Assembly: GCA_963691705.1 (NCBI GenBank)
Contig: OY829545.1
Coordinates: 38,675,475 to 38,739,474 of the forward strand
Source: Viola odorata
Taxonomy: Eukaryota > Streptophyta > Magnoliopsida > Malpighiales > Violaceae
Direction of reading: 5' to 3'
Length of the DNA stretch: 64,000 nucleotides
This document shows, one piece after another, positions 11,615 through 22,860 of this stretch. Within the stretch, counting starts at the first letter, position 1. Each line of letters opens with the position of its first letter. The notes under the pieces are model-generated. The model saw only the letters and a program-made list of their open reading frames with translations, made no database searches and was not told the origin of the DNA. The position numbers and the translations under genes are program-made.

Positions 11615-12505
11615 GTGCCGTTACCACCAGCTGGTCCAATGACTCGAGCCAGAGCAAGAAAGCTTCAAGACCGATTGTCAGCTCTCATTCACAAGGAGCT
11701 GGAATGTGAGAGGACAAGTGAGGAAGCTGCACTTCGAGAGAAGACGCCAAGAGTTGTGAATCTCCTTACATTCACAATGACCGAAGATGATTCTGCCAGA
11801 AACGGCACTTGACCGTTTATCGCAAAACGGGTCTTGTCCGATTCGTTCAAAACGGCTCTTGTCTGTTTCGCCAAATCGGCATCTGACCATTTCACTCAGC
11901 CGTTGCCGTTTCTCTCATCTGTCTCGCGTGCCGATTGCTCAAAACGGCTCCTGCCCGTTCCGCGTATCCAGAATCTGGCGTGCGTTGACTGAAGTTTAAG
12001 TTGTTGACTTTAATTACTTTAGCTTAATTAGTTAATTAAACAATTATAATTAGTTAAGTTATCTTCCTATTTTAGAAGTCCTACTTCTATTCCTATTAGG
12101 TTTATTATTAGGGTTTGCTTGTAACCTTATATAAGGAGCCGTTTGGCCTCCTTAGAAACTTGGCTTAATTTTGATAATCAGAACAATTGTTTCTTGCAAC
12201 TTATGCCCATTGTTCATCCGTGAGCACTTGTTCCTTCTTGAGTCTTGCAATTCTCGAGTCTGTTTCAAGTAAAACCCGAATATTGCTTCATTGTGTCGTT
12301 TGCCTTAGATTGATTCTCATACCGGAGTCTAGATTTAAGGATTCTACTCAAGATCCTCGATTGCTTGGTTTAGATTGCCTAACGCCTAGCTGTTAGGAGA
12401 TTTAAACATCAAGAGAGTCATATTATTTCCGCAGATTGAAATCCAGTCTTGAACAAAGATCAAAAAGGTACGTGCTACGCATCCTACGCAACTAGGATCG
12501 TAACA
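11593..12505 (+). repeat. 3' LTR of element A
   Basis: 913 bp, nearly identical to the 5' LTR. Differences seen by eye are at the start (CTA for CCA, CCAGAG for CTAAAG) and near 11803, 11828 and 11863. The first difference makes the TAG that ends the polyprotein. Confidence 0.95.
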
Positions 12506-12510
12506 GAGTG

Positions 12511-12822
12511 GGCGTGGGTTTGTTATGCGTGAGTTGCTTGAATTTTCATACGCCCGAGCCCTGAGTTATTGCTCCGCCCATAAGGCAGTCTTCCTACGCG
12601 TTGTAGCTCTGTGTTGTAGCTCCGCCCCTAGGGCAATCTTCCTAGTTTCAATCGTTAAATTTTCATTTAGTCTTTAATAAATAAATAAATGGTTTTAATA
12701 GTAGTTCCCCTTAGAATAAAAGTTTGTTGGTTTTCCCATTAATGTGCTTTTCTTTTGTTTTGTTTTGTTTTATATGAGGTTTTTTAAAAATCATCTTTGT
12801 TAATTTTCAACTTCAATAACTT
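12511..12822. other. Intergenic spacer
   Basis: No gene seen. Two short near-copies of a GC-rich block (TAGCTCCGCCCnTAnGGCAnTCTTCCTA type) occur near 12569-12597 and 12616-12643. The rest is AT-rich. Confidence 0.35.
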
Positions 12823-14100
12823 TGCTTTCTTTTTTTTTCTTTTTTTCTTTTTTTTAAATGGGCTCTTTCATTAATGATAACTCATAGACAGTCAAGAGGG
12901 ACCAAACACATGTTCTCAAAGTATTCAGACAATCCTAACACAAAGACTCTCCTAGCTAAGGCATGAGTAACTGAATTCGCATTCCTACTAACATGGACAA
13001 AAACACATGAACCGAATTGTTGTGCGAGCTGAATAATGTCATCTACAATCACTCCCATACTTGAGTGGGTCTAAGAAAGGGAAAGAATTGCCTAAATTAA
13101 CTCAAGGCAATCAGTTTGGACCTGGATACGATCCAATCCACAATGGCGAGCTACACAAAGGGCTCCTCTGATAGCCAGGATGCACTCATATGTCGAGAAG
13201 ATGCATCTGTCATTCCCATCTCGGCCAATGATACCCAAGCTTGTCCGGGTCGGTCTCACCGCCGCATAGGTGTTAAGCCAAATCACCCCTGCACTAAGTG
13301 GTCGCTGCATCAGAGATAGAAGGGCCATCCTCCGCAACATTACACTCGTTAACCGCCATGTAGTCTCCCAGCAAGCGTGCTCCGCGAAATAGAACCTCCT
13401 GAGTAGACAGCTTGATCAAATTGAAAACACGGTCGTTTCTACAATTCCAAATTGCCCAGAGGGTGGAGATCACCTCTTCCATCAACGTAGTTGAAATAGT
13501 GTCCTTTAGTCCACCTAACCAGCCCCAAAGCGTTGCGTTGTGAGAAAACAAGCAAAGAGAGGAAGCGTGACTAGACCTCCAAGTATCAACCGACGCAGCA
13601 CAGTGTAAGAAAAGATGATCCGTTGTCTTTACTGTGTGTTGACAGCAGGGACACCCGTCCTCACCTCCAATGCCTCGCTGTAACAGATTCGCTTTCGTCG
13701 GTAGACCATTATGGAGCAGCCTCTCGGTAAAGATCTTAACATTCGGTGGAATCTTGAGTTTCCATAAGTATGACCACTAGAATCCGTCGACATCGGGTTA
13801 ACCTCCATCATTCAAAACTGACAGGAGATTATTGTAGCTACTCTTCACCGAATATCTCCCAGTTTTTGTATAGCGCCATAGAAGTCTGTCTGAAGGGCGG
13901 AAGAGACTGACCGGCATTGCCAGAATAGCATCACTCTCATCGAGTGATAAAATCTCTCAATCTAGGGATTGATTCTAACTCCCCAAATCATGTTCCATAA
14001 GCTCATTGACTGTCGCATTTGGTAACTGAGCTAATAACCCTAGATGCGAATCTGTTCGCCATTTCCCACCCTCCACAAGCAGCCTTTGACCAGCCTTTGA
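12823..14100 (-). pseudogene. 5'-truncated LINE (L1-like) with zf-RVT and RNase H remnants
   Basis: Read on the minus strand, about 13811-13550 gives a zinc-finger-like segment of the reverse-transcriptase-linked type, with GCPCCQHTVKTTDHLFLHC (C-x2-C ... H ... H-x3-C). Then comes a WAIWNCRNDRVFN motif near 13455, and then an RNase H-like domain (13340-13092) with ...ECILAIRGALCVA... and QTDC, carrying the conserved Glu and Asp. Several frameshifts and stops separate these parts. The unit ends on the left in a minus-strand A-rich tail (T-runs at about 12826-12857), the expected 3' end of a LINE. The endonuclease and reverse transcriptase are missing, as in 5'-truncated insertions. The right boundary near 14100 is uncertain and I could not find a target duplication. 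Confidence 0.65.
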
Positions 14101-14542
14101 GCAGCCTTTGTTTTGTTATTTAGATGTGAATTTCAATTTGATACCATTATTATATGAGTAACGGCTAGAGGTAATAATATATTTACCGAATTCTTTAAAT
14201 GTAAAATCTTTTATTAAGCTAGAACTACCGCACACCAGATAATCCAATATAGCTTCAAGTAAAAAAAAACATCATATCCCAAAAAAGGGATTTGAATGAT
14301 CAGTACAAACTTACTCCTCCCAAATGATTGAACTGTATTAGAGTTCCTGGCATTGACAAAAAAAAAACTTATCAGCAACTATGAAAAATATAAGAACATG
14401 AAAGAGTACAAGCAAGTAGTCATGGACTTGCTCTCAGGTTTTTTGTAAATAGGTAAACATGAAAAGGCTACCTACAAAATCGAAAAGAAAATTGTTGGAA
14501 GGGAAAATTAGTATTTGATGGTATCTTTCGCTCTCCCTTTCC
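14101..14542. other. AT-rich spacer, includes the 3' region of the DUF7356-type gene
   Basis: No gene is seen. The part adjoining 14543 is probably the 3' untranslated region of the minus-strand gene that ends there. Confidence 0.4.
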
Positions 14543-17363
14543 TTAGTGTATCAACCATTGCGCGTAATCTTTCCACGCGTCTTTGTTCAATCGTCGGGAG
14601 GCCAGGCCTTTAGATGAGGGGCTAGGTGTTAGAGGCATAGTTGGTGTATGCGGTGCCTCCTCCACATCCCAGTCATCATCACCCCAACTGTTGTCCCATC
14701 CATCATTAACTTCTGTCTCTTTTTTCGGCACAGCCGAAACCGGCAGCTCCATGTCTAGCCTCTGATATTTAGAGCTTTGCTTCCTCCTTGAGCTGATGCA
14801 CATCCAACACGATGCCAGGATGAGCAGTGCAGCAAAGCATAAAATAGCAATGGAAGGGCGTGAGGTGAAGTTGATAGAACTGAGCTTGTAAGAACTACTA
14901 AATTCCTTCCTAAAATTACGGGCAAACAAATCCTTTATATCAAGTTTGCACTTACTACTTCCCGCAGTCAAAACAATCAAGTTTTCACTTACTGCCTTTG
15001 TGATAGAAACCCTCACCTGAGTGGTTATATCATCAAACAAAAACAGAGTCAGTTAATAGCATCTTTTTTACTGTGAGCAGCTAATAACATTCTTTCAAAT
15101 AGAGAAAGGAAAGGCTAGTATGCCACGCATATTCATAACATTTATATATTGGCAGATGAACGAAAATGCATGTCATGGATAATCTTGTCCTATAAATCTT
15201 AGGGCCGAAACTTTCATACCCGTGTTTGGATGTCTGCCATAGCATTTTAGTCCTCATCATACGAAGTTCCAATAAACCAGATGGGCATAGATGCAAAGCA
15301 AGAACCAGGTGCATCATAATTCAATTGGTTGGGCAAGGAGAGTAACAGTCGTGCATCACTAGAAGAATCCAGGACCAAAGCTAAATAGGTTAACATGCAT
15401 ACGCACTACATTGTGCGCACTGAAAGTCCTCACTTGCAAGCAGAGATCCTACAGACAATTTGGTAATGCAGCTACACTAAAATTAGAATGATTATGCTCA
15501 GAGCCCTTCCTTAGATTAAAGCTCGAAGATATAATTCCATGGGCCTAAACATAAAAAATAAGTTAGAAAACTTGTTCTGAATCAATCATGTGTGAAGAAT
15601 TTATGCAGGATAACCAATTTGTGGCACATTATGCCTGTTTCAGTTTCTGTGGTCAAAGGGGTTGTGGCATTTATCCTAGTTCACCAATGGGTTACATAAC
15701 CCTTGCTGTTTAGCTTCTCCTAAAGTATATCAGTTCACACTCTATCTACTTCCACCAAAATACTAACCCAAAAACAGGAATGAGAAAAAGTCAACCAAAA
15801 TAGACTGATTGCATTTGACGGATACTTGACAGATTTGAGCGTTGGTTGTAATTACAGGAATCAAGGACGCAAAATATCTACAAGCATTAAACAAATAGGA
15901 AACAAGCCATTTGTGGGCATAGTGCATCCATAAAAGCGGCAAGTAATACCACAGGTAAACACAACAGCAACAATGCATAAGCCATCACATTGAAGCTATT
16001 CGTAATACTTTCAATAATTAATTGGCCTTAGTACAACAATTACCTTTGTATTGTGATTTTCTTGGAGTTCAATTGATTTGTTCTCTAGTTCAACAAAATC
16101 TGGAGCAGAGATAGTAACACTGAGAGGGCCTTTTCCCTTGTTTTGAATCAAAAGTGAAAGATGCGGAGAATCTGGAGAATGGGATAGAAGTAAATCAAAA
16201 CCTTTGATTTAATAATCCAAGAAACTAGAAATGTTAATTTTCAAAACTGGGAATCCATTATCGTTAGGGTTCCAGCATTTTCCCATTATGTGGATTTTTA
16301 CAAAACGTGTGCGCAACGCAAGGTATAGAAACTAGTATGAAAACGAGCAATCAACCAAATGCAACCAAGGGGCTGTTATGAAACTAATTAATTATAAGTA
16401 GTCCAAACAATGCCACAACAATGAATCACAGCCAATAAAACTCAAGGAGAATATTATGAAAAACTCCATAAGACAGATAGATAACATGGTTCATATCTAA
16501 ATGGGTAATTTGATGGCCTATTCATACCAATTGTCTTTATGATACTCAAATTTCAGATGTTTTCATCAGCAACCACTCCCACAATTTAGATAAAGAAACT
16601 AGCAAACCTGGATTAGAATAGTTACAAACGAGAGAATGCTTAATGTTAAATCACAAAAAACTCATGTTCATAAGTGGTTAGATCAAAGCAACACATTAAA
16701 ATTAGTAATGCATCAAGTAAAGGTGTTGAAAGAAATACCATTGCCTGGAACTCTTAAACAAGCAATTGCCTGGAACTCTTAAACAAGCAATCAACTTCTT
16801 TTCCTGATCCATGCATTTATTCGATGAATCACATTCTTCAGCATGAGAACCGTCATTCCCTTGCTGATTCAAATTCTTCACTGAACCCCCTTCATCACTC
16901 GTCCTAAGAAATTTTCTTAGCTTCCACTTTGCCACTTGTATTCTCCTGAGCATCATGTCCACTCTTCTTTTCTGGCGACTCCTTGCTCTTTTCCTTTACC
17001 GCATCAACGATACTTGAATCTTCCTTTTTCGCATTAGTGTCCTTTGATTGATCCAGGACCTTCTTATTATCCTTGTTAACCTCACTAGGATTCGAAACTA
17101 ACTTTGACTCATCTTTTTCGACACCACTACTCTTGGTGTCCTTTGGCTGTGGATCTACTACACCAGTCTTTGTACTGGCATCTACCTAAACTTCAACAAT
17201 CAGTAATCAAATAATCAAAATACGGAGCAATAGATGATGCTAAAAATCTAGGTAGTTCAACAAAATTCACTTAATGTATTACCTGCGTCTCAGCTAGAGA
17301 GCAGCTAACACCAGCAAGTATCAAAAGGACAAGACTCAGAAGGAAAACCAGCTTTGGTTCCAT
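14543..17363 (-). pseudogene. DUF7356-type single-pass membrane protein gene, frame disrupted
   Basis: I place four coding exons with GT-AG borders: 17363-17283 (signal peptide, MEPKLVFLLSLVLLILAG...), 17185-16739, 16171-16044 and 15016-14543. Exon 2 begins with an acidic, Lys/Ser/Asp-rich stretch and ends in a conserved Cys-containing block (CDSSNKCMDQEKKLIACLR). Exon 3 gives the beta-rich part (LLIQNKGKGPLSVTI). Exon 4 gives a transmembrane helix (IAILCFAALLILASCWMCI) and a cytoplasmic tail rich in Trp and Asp (WDNSWGDDDW). This layout matches a plant family annotated as DUF7356/uncharacterised transmembrane proteins of about 350-370 residues, of unknown biochemical role. Two defects lie in exon 2: the N-terminal frame meets a TAG at 16904-16906 while the conserved block is one base out of phase, and a 25-bp tandem duplication at 16741-16790 changes the exit phase. 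As written it cannot make a full protein. A damaged gene or an assembly error are both possible. The family name is from memory. Confidence 0.7.
16741..16790. repeat. Perfect 25-bp tandem duplication in exon 2
   Basis: Positions 16741-16765 and 16766-16790 are identical (unit starts TTGCCTGGAACTCTT). The second copy abuts the splice donor of exon 2 (TG|GTATTT on the minus strand). Since 25 is not a multiple of three, the duplication shifts the reading frame into exon 3. With only one copy, the exon would end in the phase that exon 3 needs. Confidence 0.95.
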
Positions 17364-17403
17364 GATTTGAGATAAACCCAGTTCTTTATCCTAGAAAATG
17401 ACA

Positions 17404-17505
17404 CTGTTGAGATCAAATTGGAACAAAAAGGTCTCAAACTCAGTGGAGTTATGAGAAACATAGTTGTAACTGGCAGGAGGACAAAGCAGTTTTTAGGAAA
17501 CTGAC
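17404..17505 (-). other. Possible intron in the 5' UTR of the DUF7356-type gene
   Basis: On the minus strand, GCAG|GTCAGT at 17505 and TCAACAG|TG at 17404 could form a 102-base intron upstream of the ATG. It rests only on splice-site resemblance. The 5' UTR and promoter would lie to the right, up to about 17800; I see no clear TATA box. Confidence 0.35.
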
Positions 17506-17819
17506 CTGCCTTGTACAACTATCTTGCGGCTCTTCACATCAGAAACTCTGCTGCTGATGTATAACAGCTAAGGCAAGAAGTTCAGGTAGCAAAAATTAAA
17601 AGCTTGAGTTTAGAGTTCAAACCACAGCACGCGGAAGAGGAGCAGAGGAACAGGATTGACTTAAGTTCTTTCTTTGTTGGTCTCTTTCAGTCACTCAAGT
17701 GTTGTTTTTGCTCCAGAATACGGAATCTCCAAACAAACGAAGGCAACACGCACCGTTTTTACTTCTTTACTAATATGTACTTTTCAGTTTGCCATTATAC
17801 ATACATATTGTTATGTTAG

Positions 17820-18060
17820 GGCTACATCGGCTATCCTTATACCCGGACAAATAGAGAAAGCTGGCCCCATAACATTCAGGAGCTCATTGATCCTTAACGC
17901 AATGCAATGGTCGCTCGTGCGACTAAACTCCCAGGTCACTCACCTCCAAGAATTGGGATCTGATCATCGTCCTATTATGCTCGACGACTATCCCATCTCA
18001 CTAAAGCAAAAAAACTTATCTTATTTTTTACGTTGGCATTGCAAATTTTTCATCCAGCGT
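17820..18060 (+). pseudogene. Possible LINE endonuclease fragment
   Basis: The plus-strand frame from about 17820 gives ...ILNAMQWSLVRLNSQ... followed by LQELGSDHRPIMLDD. The SDHRPI motif after a hydrophobic strand is typical of the C-terminal part of the endonuclease/exonuclease/phosphatase domain of plant LINEs. Only about 50 residues match the pattern and nothing else of a LINE is nearby on this strand. It could also be chance. Confidence 0.35.
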
Positions 18061-18113
18061 CGGAATACTCACACTCCCACCTTTACTCTTTTTTTTATAA
18101 CAAGATAGTTTGG

Positions 18114-18132
18114 GCACGTGCGTTGCACGTGC
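18114..18132 (-). other. Helitron 3'-terminal hairpin
   Basis: GCACGTGC-GTT-GCACGTGC forms a stem-loop, or two nested palindromes, about ten bases from the proposed end. This is the usual Helitron termination signal. Confidence 0.7.
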
Positions 18133-18399
18133 GGCAATTTTTAATATGAAATTAAATTATTTAATTTAGATATTGTTTATAAATTAATTTTGGTCATTTG
18201 AAATAGATAATGCCACTATTTAAATATTGTTCTAAAACAATATAACCGAACATATAAATTATTAAGCATACTAATAATAATTATTAATAGATAATATAGC
18301 TTAATAGTATTTAAATATTGTACTAAAGTATTATAACCAACCATATAAATTGTTAAGCATACTAATAATAATTATTAATTATAAAGTTTTTTTACAATT

Positions 18400-19760
18400 T
18401 TTCTTACTTTATCTTTTTCATTAGGGGCTCATACTCATATAATTTATCAAATTTCTTGTTCTTGAGTATTGTTCACTTCCTTGTCTCTTTTTTGCCTTCA
18501 ACTTTTTCGTCAATGAGTATCGGTGTGGGCAAAATAATTACTTCCTCATCTTATTTTTTGTCTCTTTTCTTTTTCGGCTTGGCTAATTTTTTAGCTTGTT
18601 GTTGATCATCTTCTTCTTTGATTTTCTTGATTCGCCTTCCTTTTTTTATCATCTTGTTATTCTTGCTTTCATCCTTGTCGTATTGTTCACATTTTTTTTC
18701 AGTTGCATTATTCATTTGAAGTTTATTTTGTTGGCTCGTTTTTTAAACTACCGCTAATAACTCCTCGTTTTCATCAATTTCTTCTTTAGTTGGTGTCCAC
18801 TTTTTAGTTGCATGAACCTTTTAAGTGATAAGTATATTCCTCTGTCGTTCGCTCTTATTTTTTTTGCTGACCTTGACTAAGAAATCAAATTCCTTGTCCT
18901 TACAGGATATCATTTTTCTATAGTGTGACGACTTCTCTTTTTCCTGTTACATTGAGAATAATATTAGTATTTTTTTCTGCAATAAAATAACTTTAGTATC
19001 ACTATTCCAAAAGAATTACCTTGTCATCAACTGATTCTTTGTATTTCTTGATGTCACAACCAATTAGTGTTTCTGTCTCGTAAAAAAAAAAAATTGTTGC
19101 TTCATTCTCACCATCATTAACTTGTAACCTCAGCATGCATCTAAAATTATAAGTTGAGTCTTAATCATCTTGTTTTATGTTTAAAATAATTAAAATTTTA
19201 ATTTGTTTGGAATTGTCTCAATGCAATTGTTACACCTGTCGCATGTTGCTTGACCCTCACCCATGTCAAATTCTTTTTCCAGTACTTTTTACATGATTCA
19301 TACCAAGGTTGTCTTTTATTGATCACTTCGATAATAGTTGTTGTTAGGACGTAGAAAGACTGCACAGAAATAATAAGAGTTAATGTTAGTTTTTTCAGTT
19401 ATGCTCATAACTAATTATTTTGCTTTATGGTTGGTACCTGTTGTTTTGATGATGAAATTTTGTTAGCAATTTGTTCTACAGTTGCTTTGCTCGCATTGTC
19501 CATTCTCTTTGAAGATGATTTGATTATCTTCTGGGTATCTTCTTGTTGAGTATAGTTCAAGCTGTGATTTATAAATATTTGCAAAGTTAAATGGAAAAAA
19601 TATTAACTTAAACAATGGATAATGGTAAAATAATCTTATATTATATTTAATATATATATTCTTACCATTGTCGGATTTCATCTGCTTCATATGTTATGGG
19701 ATTAATCATCACTATTGTCGTTCTTGTAGTTGATACTTGTAAAATTCCCAATTTGAGCAA
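18400..19760 (-). pseudogene. RPA-like (replication protein A large subunit) remnant in the Helitron
   Basis: On the minus strand, about 19350-19200 reads INKRQPWYESCKKYWKK followed by NLTWVRVKQ, and 19140-19050 reads RLQVNDGENEATI. Together these resemble the C-terminal zinc-ribbon/OB-fold part of RPA1-like proteins that plant Helitrons carry at their 3' end. An upstream piece (19690-19463) and a Lys/Glu-rich C-terminal tail (about 18900-18420) flank it. Stops and frameshifts are frequent, so it is not functional. Such proteins bind single-stranded DNA, here presumably during rolling-circle transposition. Confidence 0.55.
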
Positions 19761-20186
19761 TTGCATTTTTATTATTATTAGATAACAATTGACTCGAATT
19801 TATATTTTATAGACATACCTTGATATTTTGATGTCATTCCGTTTGATAAAATAATGATAGAATTTTTCTCTTTTATTTCATAAAGGACTTCTCATTCCTT
19901 TTCAGTTAAGTCTCCACACAAGATCAATTTCAACTCTTCACCTATAATTTTAAAATTTTAAGTATTGTTAAAAAAAATTGTAATTATTTGATTTTATATA
20001 TAAGGAAAACTGTAATTGAACATTAGTAAATAAATATATTACATTTTGTCCATTAATAGAATTTCTCAAAATTTGCCATTGAATGGTTTTGCGCTAATAA
20101 CGAAATCAATAATATTTGTCATTAAAATAATTGAAAGTAGAATATGAATTATCAATTTAAAATAATGATTACAACATTTTTAAATT

Positions 20187-22290
20187 TTAGTTGCTTACCA
20201 ATTCGTTTGCTTTGGTCATAATGAGGAAGATCTTGAAAGTCCATGAATTCATAGTTAATAACATCAAGGGGGATAGGGATTCACTTAGACACGCTGATAT
20301 ACTCTCGTCAGATTCAAAAAATCCTCTCTTTTGTGCTGATTGTTTGAATGTTTTGCATATAACTTCATTTGCCGTCAATAAATCTTCAAAAGACTTTGGT
20401 CCTCTAATATGATTCAATAATAACCTTAGAAAATACCTTTCTCCTTCTTTTAGATTTGCAGTATTTACACGACCAATCACACCCCTCGTTGATCCTCTTT
20501 TTTCCATGCTTTTTCTTTAGATTGCCAGACAAAATGCACAGGAAATTTCCTGTAGTAAAAATATAAGAAATAATTATGTGAAAGATATCATATTGGAACA
20601 TTAATTAATGTACTATATCTATAAATATAAATAAACAATATAATATATATACTAATACTGACATTGGAAAATAAATAAGCAAAGAAATAAAATTTTAAGA
20701 ATAAAGTTTTTATCTTGCTTGTATAAATATTGTCTTGCATTTGGATTCTCAGAACATATTGTAAAGAATTCTGTAAGCATTGTCTTTGATACATGCTCCC
20801 AAAGTACCACTTCTTGCAAATTTTGATTATCCCAATAATAGACAGCCTGTTTATTAGGCAAATGTAATTGCAAATTTATCATCGGAGGATTCATCTCATT
20901 TAAATTGAATTCATATATCCTCCATGCAGTTTCTTATGTAACTACTTTTCCAAATAACATGAACATGTGTAACTACTTTTCCAAATCCCCTAATTCAATA
21001 ACATGAACATGTGTAACTACTTTTCCAAATACTTGTTTCTTAATAGCTTGATCTTTGAGATCTTGAACTTTTACTCGAAAAATCCTCACAACTAAATTAG
21101 GAAGGTCCTATGCAAGTTCCCCTCTGTAAGCTGATCTTGAATCTCTTTCCAATATGGATTGCATGTCATAGTAATAAACAAATCAGGCTTTCCAAGATGT
21201 TGGACAAATGATATCGAATCAAGGTATCATCGTCGCATATCTCGTGGCCCTCCAACAAAAGAGGCAAGAAGGATTAACCTTTTTCCCACTTCATTTCCTC
21301 TAGTTTCTCCTGACATGACACTATCAGCAATTCCTTGGTACAATTCAGATCTGATTTTTGCTTGCTGATGATGGAAGAAATCAAATCTGGTAGTCTCCAA
21401 TTTAATGTACATGTCTACAACATATTGTTGGAATAGTCTACGAGATAGTAAAAGTATCGATTGTATAAAAGCTCTAATTTGAAGGTTGTAACAATAGTAC
21501 TCTCTACATGATACTTTTGATATTGTAGGTCTATGCACACCTATATGTTAAAAACATCATGTGAAAATTCTAAAAGACACGTGAAAAAAAATAGAGCTAA
21601 AAATTGAAATAATATCGTATTAATTAAAAGCTTACATTCTGTTTCTTGATCAAAAATATTTTCTGCAGAGGTAAATATCAGAATAGTTGAAAAGTCTTCT
21701 GTAGTTTTTGTATTAATATTGGAAGACCTTTTGCATTGTTTGAAAATATTCCGATGCCAACCAACTTCTCCTTTAGGGCATAAAAGTGGGTATTGGAGAG
21801 GATCATAACAGCTAAAGTAATGTTTAAATCTGTGGCGTTGTCTCGAATGTGCATGAACAACTATATCTCTTTTAAATGGAACATTAGAATTATTTCCTTC
21901 AATTCATATAGCAGCAACTTGATCAACAGAAGGCGGGTTATAAACTCTTTGATCAATATTAACACCTGTGTTGATATGGATTTGTAAATCGTCAAGTGAG
22001 GAAATATTTTTGAAGCCTTTAAAAAATTTAGCATATGGGTTGTTTTCCAAAACCTTCATCAATTTATTCAAAATGCTTTCATCCAAGTTAACATTCTCCA
22101 TAATTCTCATCCTATTGTGTAGCTCATTATCAGTATCATAAAAATAAAGTTGAAAATACACTGGACTATTCTCTGTGGGCACCAATCCAGGAAGATTGTG
22201 GTATGCCTGACCTTGAGCTTTAAAGGTATAAACTCCTTTCCTCGATGAAACAAGTTCTTTGTCATACTTTACACCAAATGGTGTAAACCC
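20187..22290 (-). pseudogene. Helitron Rep/helicase-like protein, broken and lacking the helicase core
   Basis: Minus-strand pieces occur in the expected order: an N-terminal segment at 22185-21904 (YFQLYFYDTDNELHNRM, DQRVYNPPSVDQVAAI); REYYCYNLQIRAF with IKLETTRFDFF at 21538-21227; GKPDLFITMTCNPYW at about 21190-21140; LHLPNKQAVYYWDNQN with AKSENPNAR-like text at 20894-20652; and GRVNTANLKEGERYFLRLLL at 20507-20187. Breaks include a TGA at about 21225 that leaves the frame otherwise unchanged. The HUH nuclease motif expected between 21100 and 20930 is replaced by a small tandem duplication. Downstream helicase motifs are absent. Confidence 0.75.
20940..21031. repeat. Small tandem duplication in the Rep region
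   Basis: AACTACTTTTCCAAAT occurs three times and AACATGAACATGTGT twice, in an alternating array. It falls where the Helitron Rep HUH motif should be. Confidence 0.8.
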
Positions 22291-22317
22291 AAATAGAATT
22301 CACTCTAGTCTTGAAAA

Positions 22318-22860
22318 AGGAAAAAAAATTGATAAAACGGAAAGAAAAGTGAATCTGAACGGAATAAATACGTGGAGTTATTAGTTTTATAATTTCGTTG
22401 GTGATGCTTTGTAGTTTAGGGCTTAATAGGTAGGTTAATTAATTAAATAATCAATAGATTTAATAAGTAGATTAATTAATTAAATAAGTGATTGAGTAAT
22501 AGATTTATTCAATTTTAATAATAGGTAGGTTAATTAATTAAATAAGTGGTTGAATAATAGATATATTGTAGGTAATCTTGAAAATGGATTTTTTTTTTGA
22601 TAAAACAGAAAGGAGTGAATCTGAACTGAATAAATATAAAAGAGTGGAGTTATTAGTTTTGTAATTTTGTTGGCGATGCTTTGTAGTTTAGGGTTTAATA
22701 GGTACGTTAATTAATTAAATAATCAATGGATTTAATAAGTAGATTAACTAATTAAATAAGTGATTGAGTAATAGATTTATTCAATTTTAATAATAGGTAG
22801 GTTAATTAATTAAATAAGTGGTTGAATAATAGATATATTGTAGGTAATTTTATAAAAATT
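22318..22860. repeat. Two-copy tandem repeat of about 265-270 bp near the Helitron 5' end
   Basis: The block 22318-22583, with landmarks such as GGTGATGCTTTGTAGTTTAGGG, AATAATCAAT and GAATAATAGATATATTGTAGG, recurs with few changes at 22590-22855. Each copy itself contains several TTAATTAATTAAATAA modules. Confidence 0.85.

Larger units (their letters stand above)
4990..12505 (+). mobile_element. Element A: complete chromovirus (Ty3/gypsy), CRM-like
   Basis: A full-length LTR retrotransposon of 7,516 bp. The 5' LTR (4990-5902) and 3' LTR (11593-12505) are both 913 bp, start TGATGCG and end TAACA. GAGTG flanks both sides (4985-4989 and 12506-12510) as a perfect 5-bp target duplication. A primer-binding site, one long gag-pol ORF and a polypurine tract (GAAGGGGGAGGGAA, 11579-11592) lie between them. 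By eye the LTRs differ at about six of 913 positions (0.7 percent), so the insertion is recent. Assignment to CRM-like chromoviruses rests on the single-frame gag-pol, the absence of a classical chromodomain, and a coding extension that runs into the LTR. A tree of the RT domain would settle the lineage. Confidence 0.95.
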
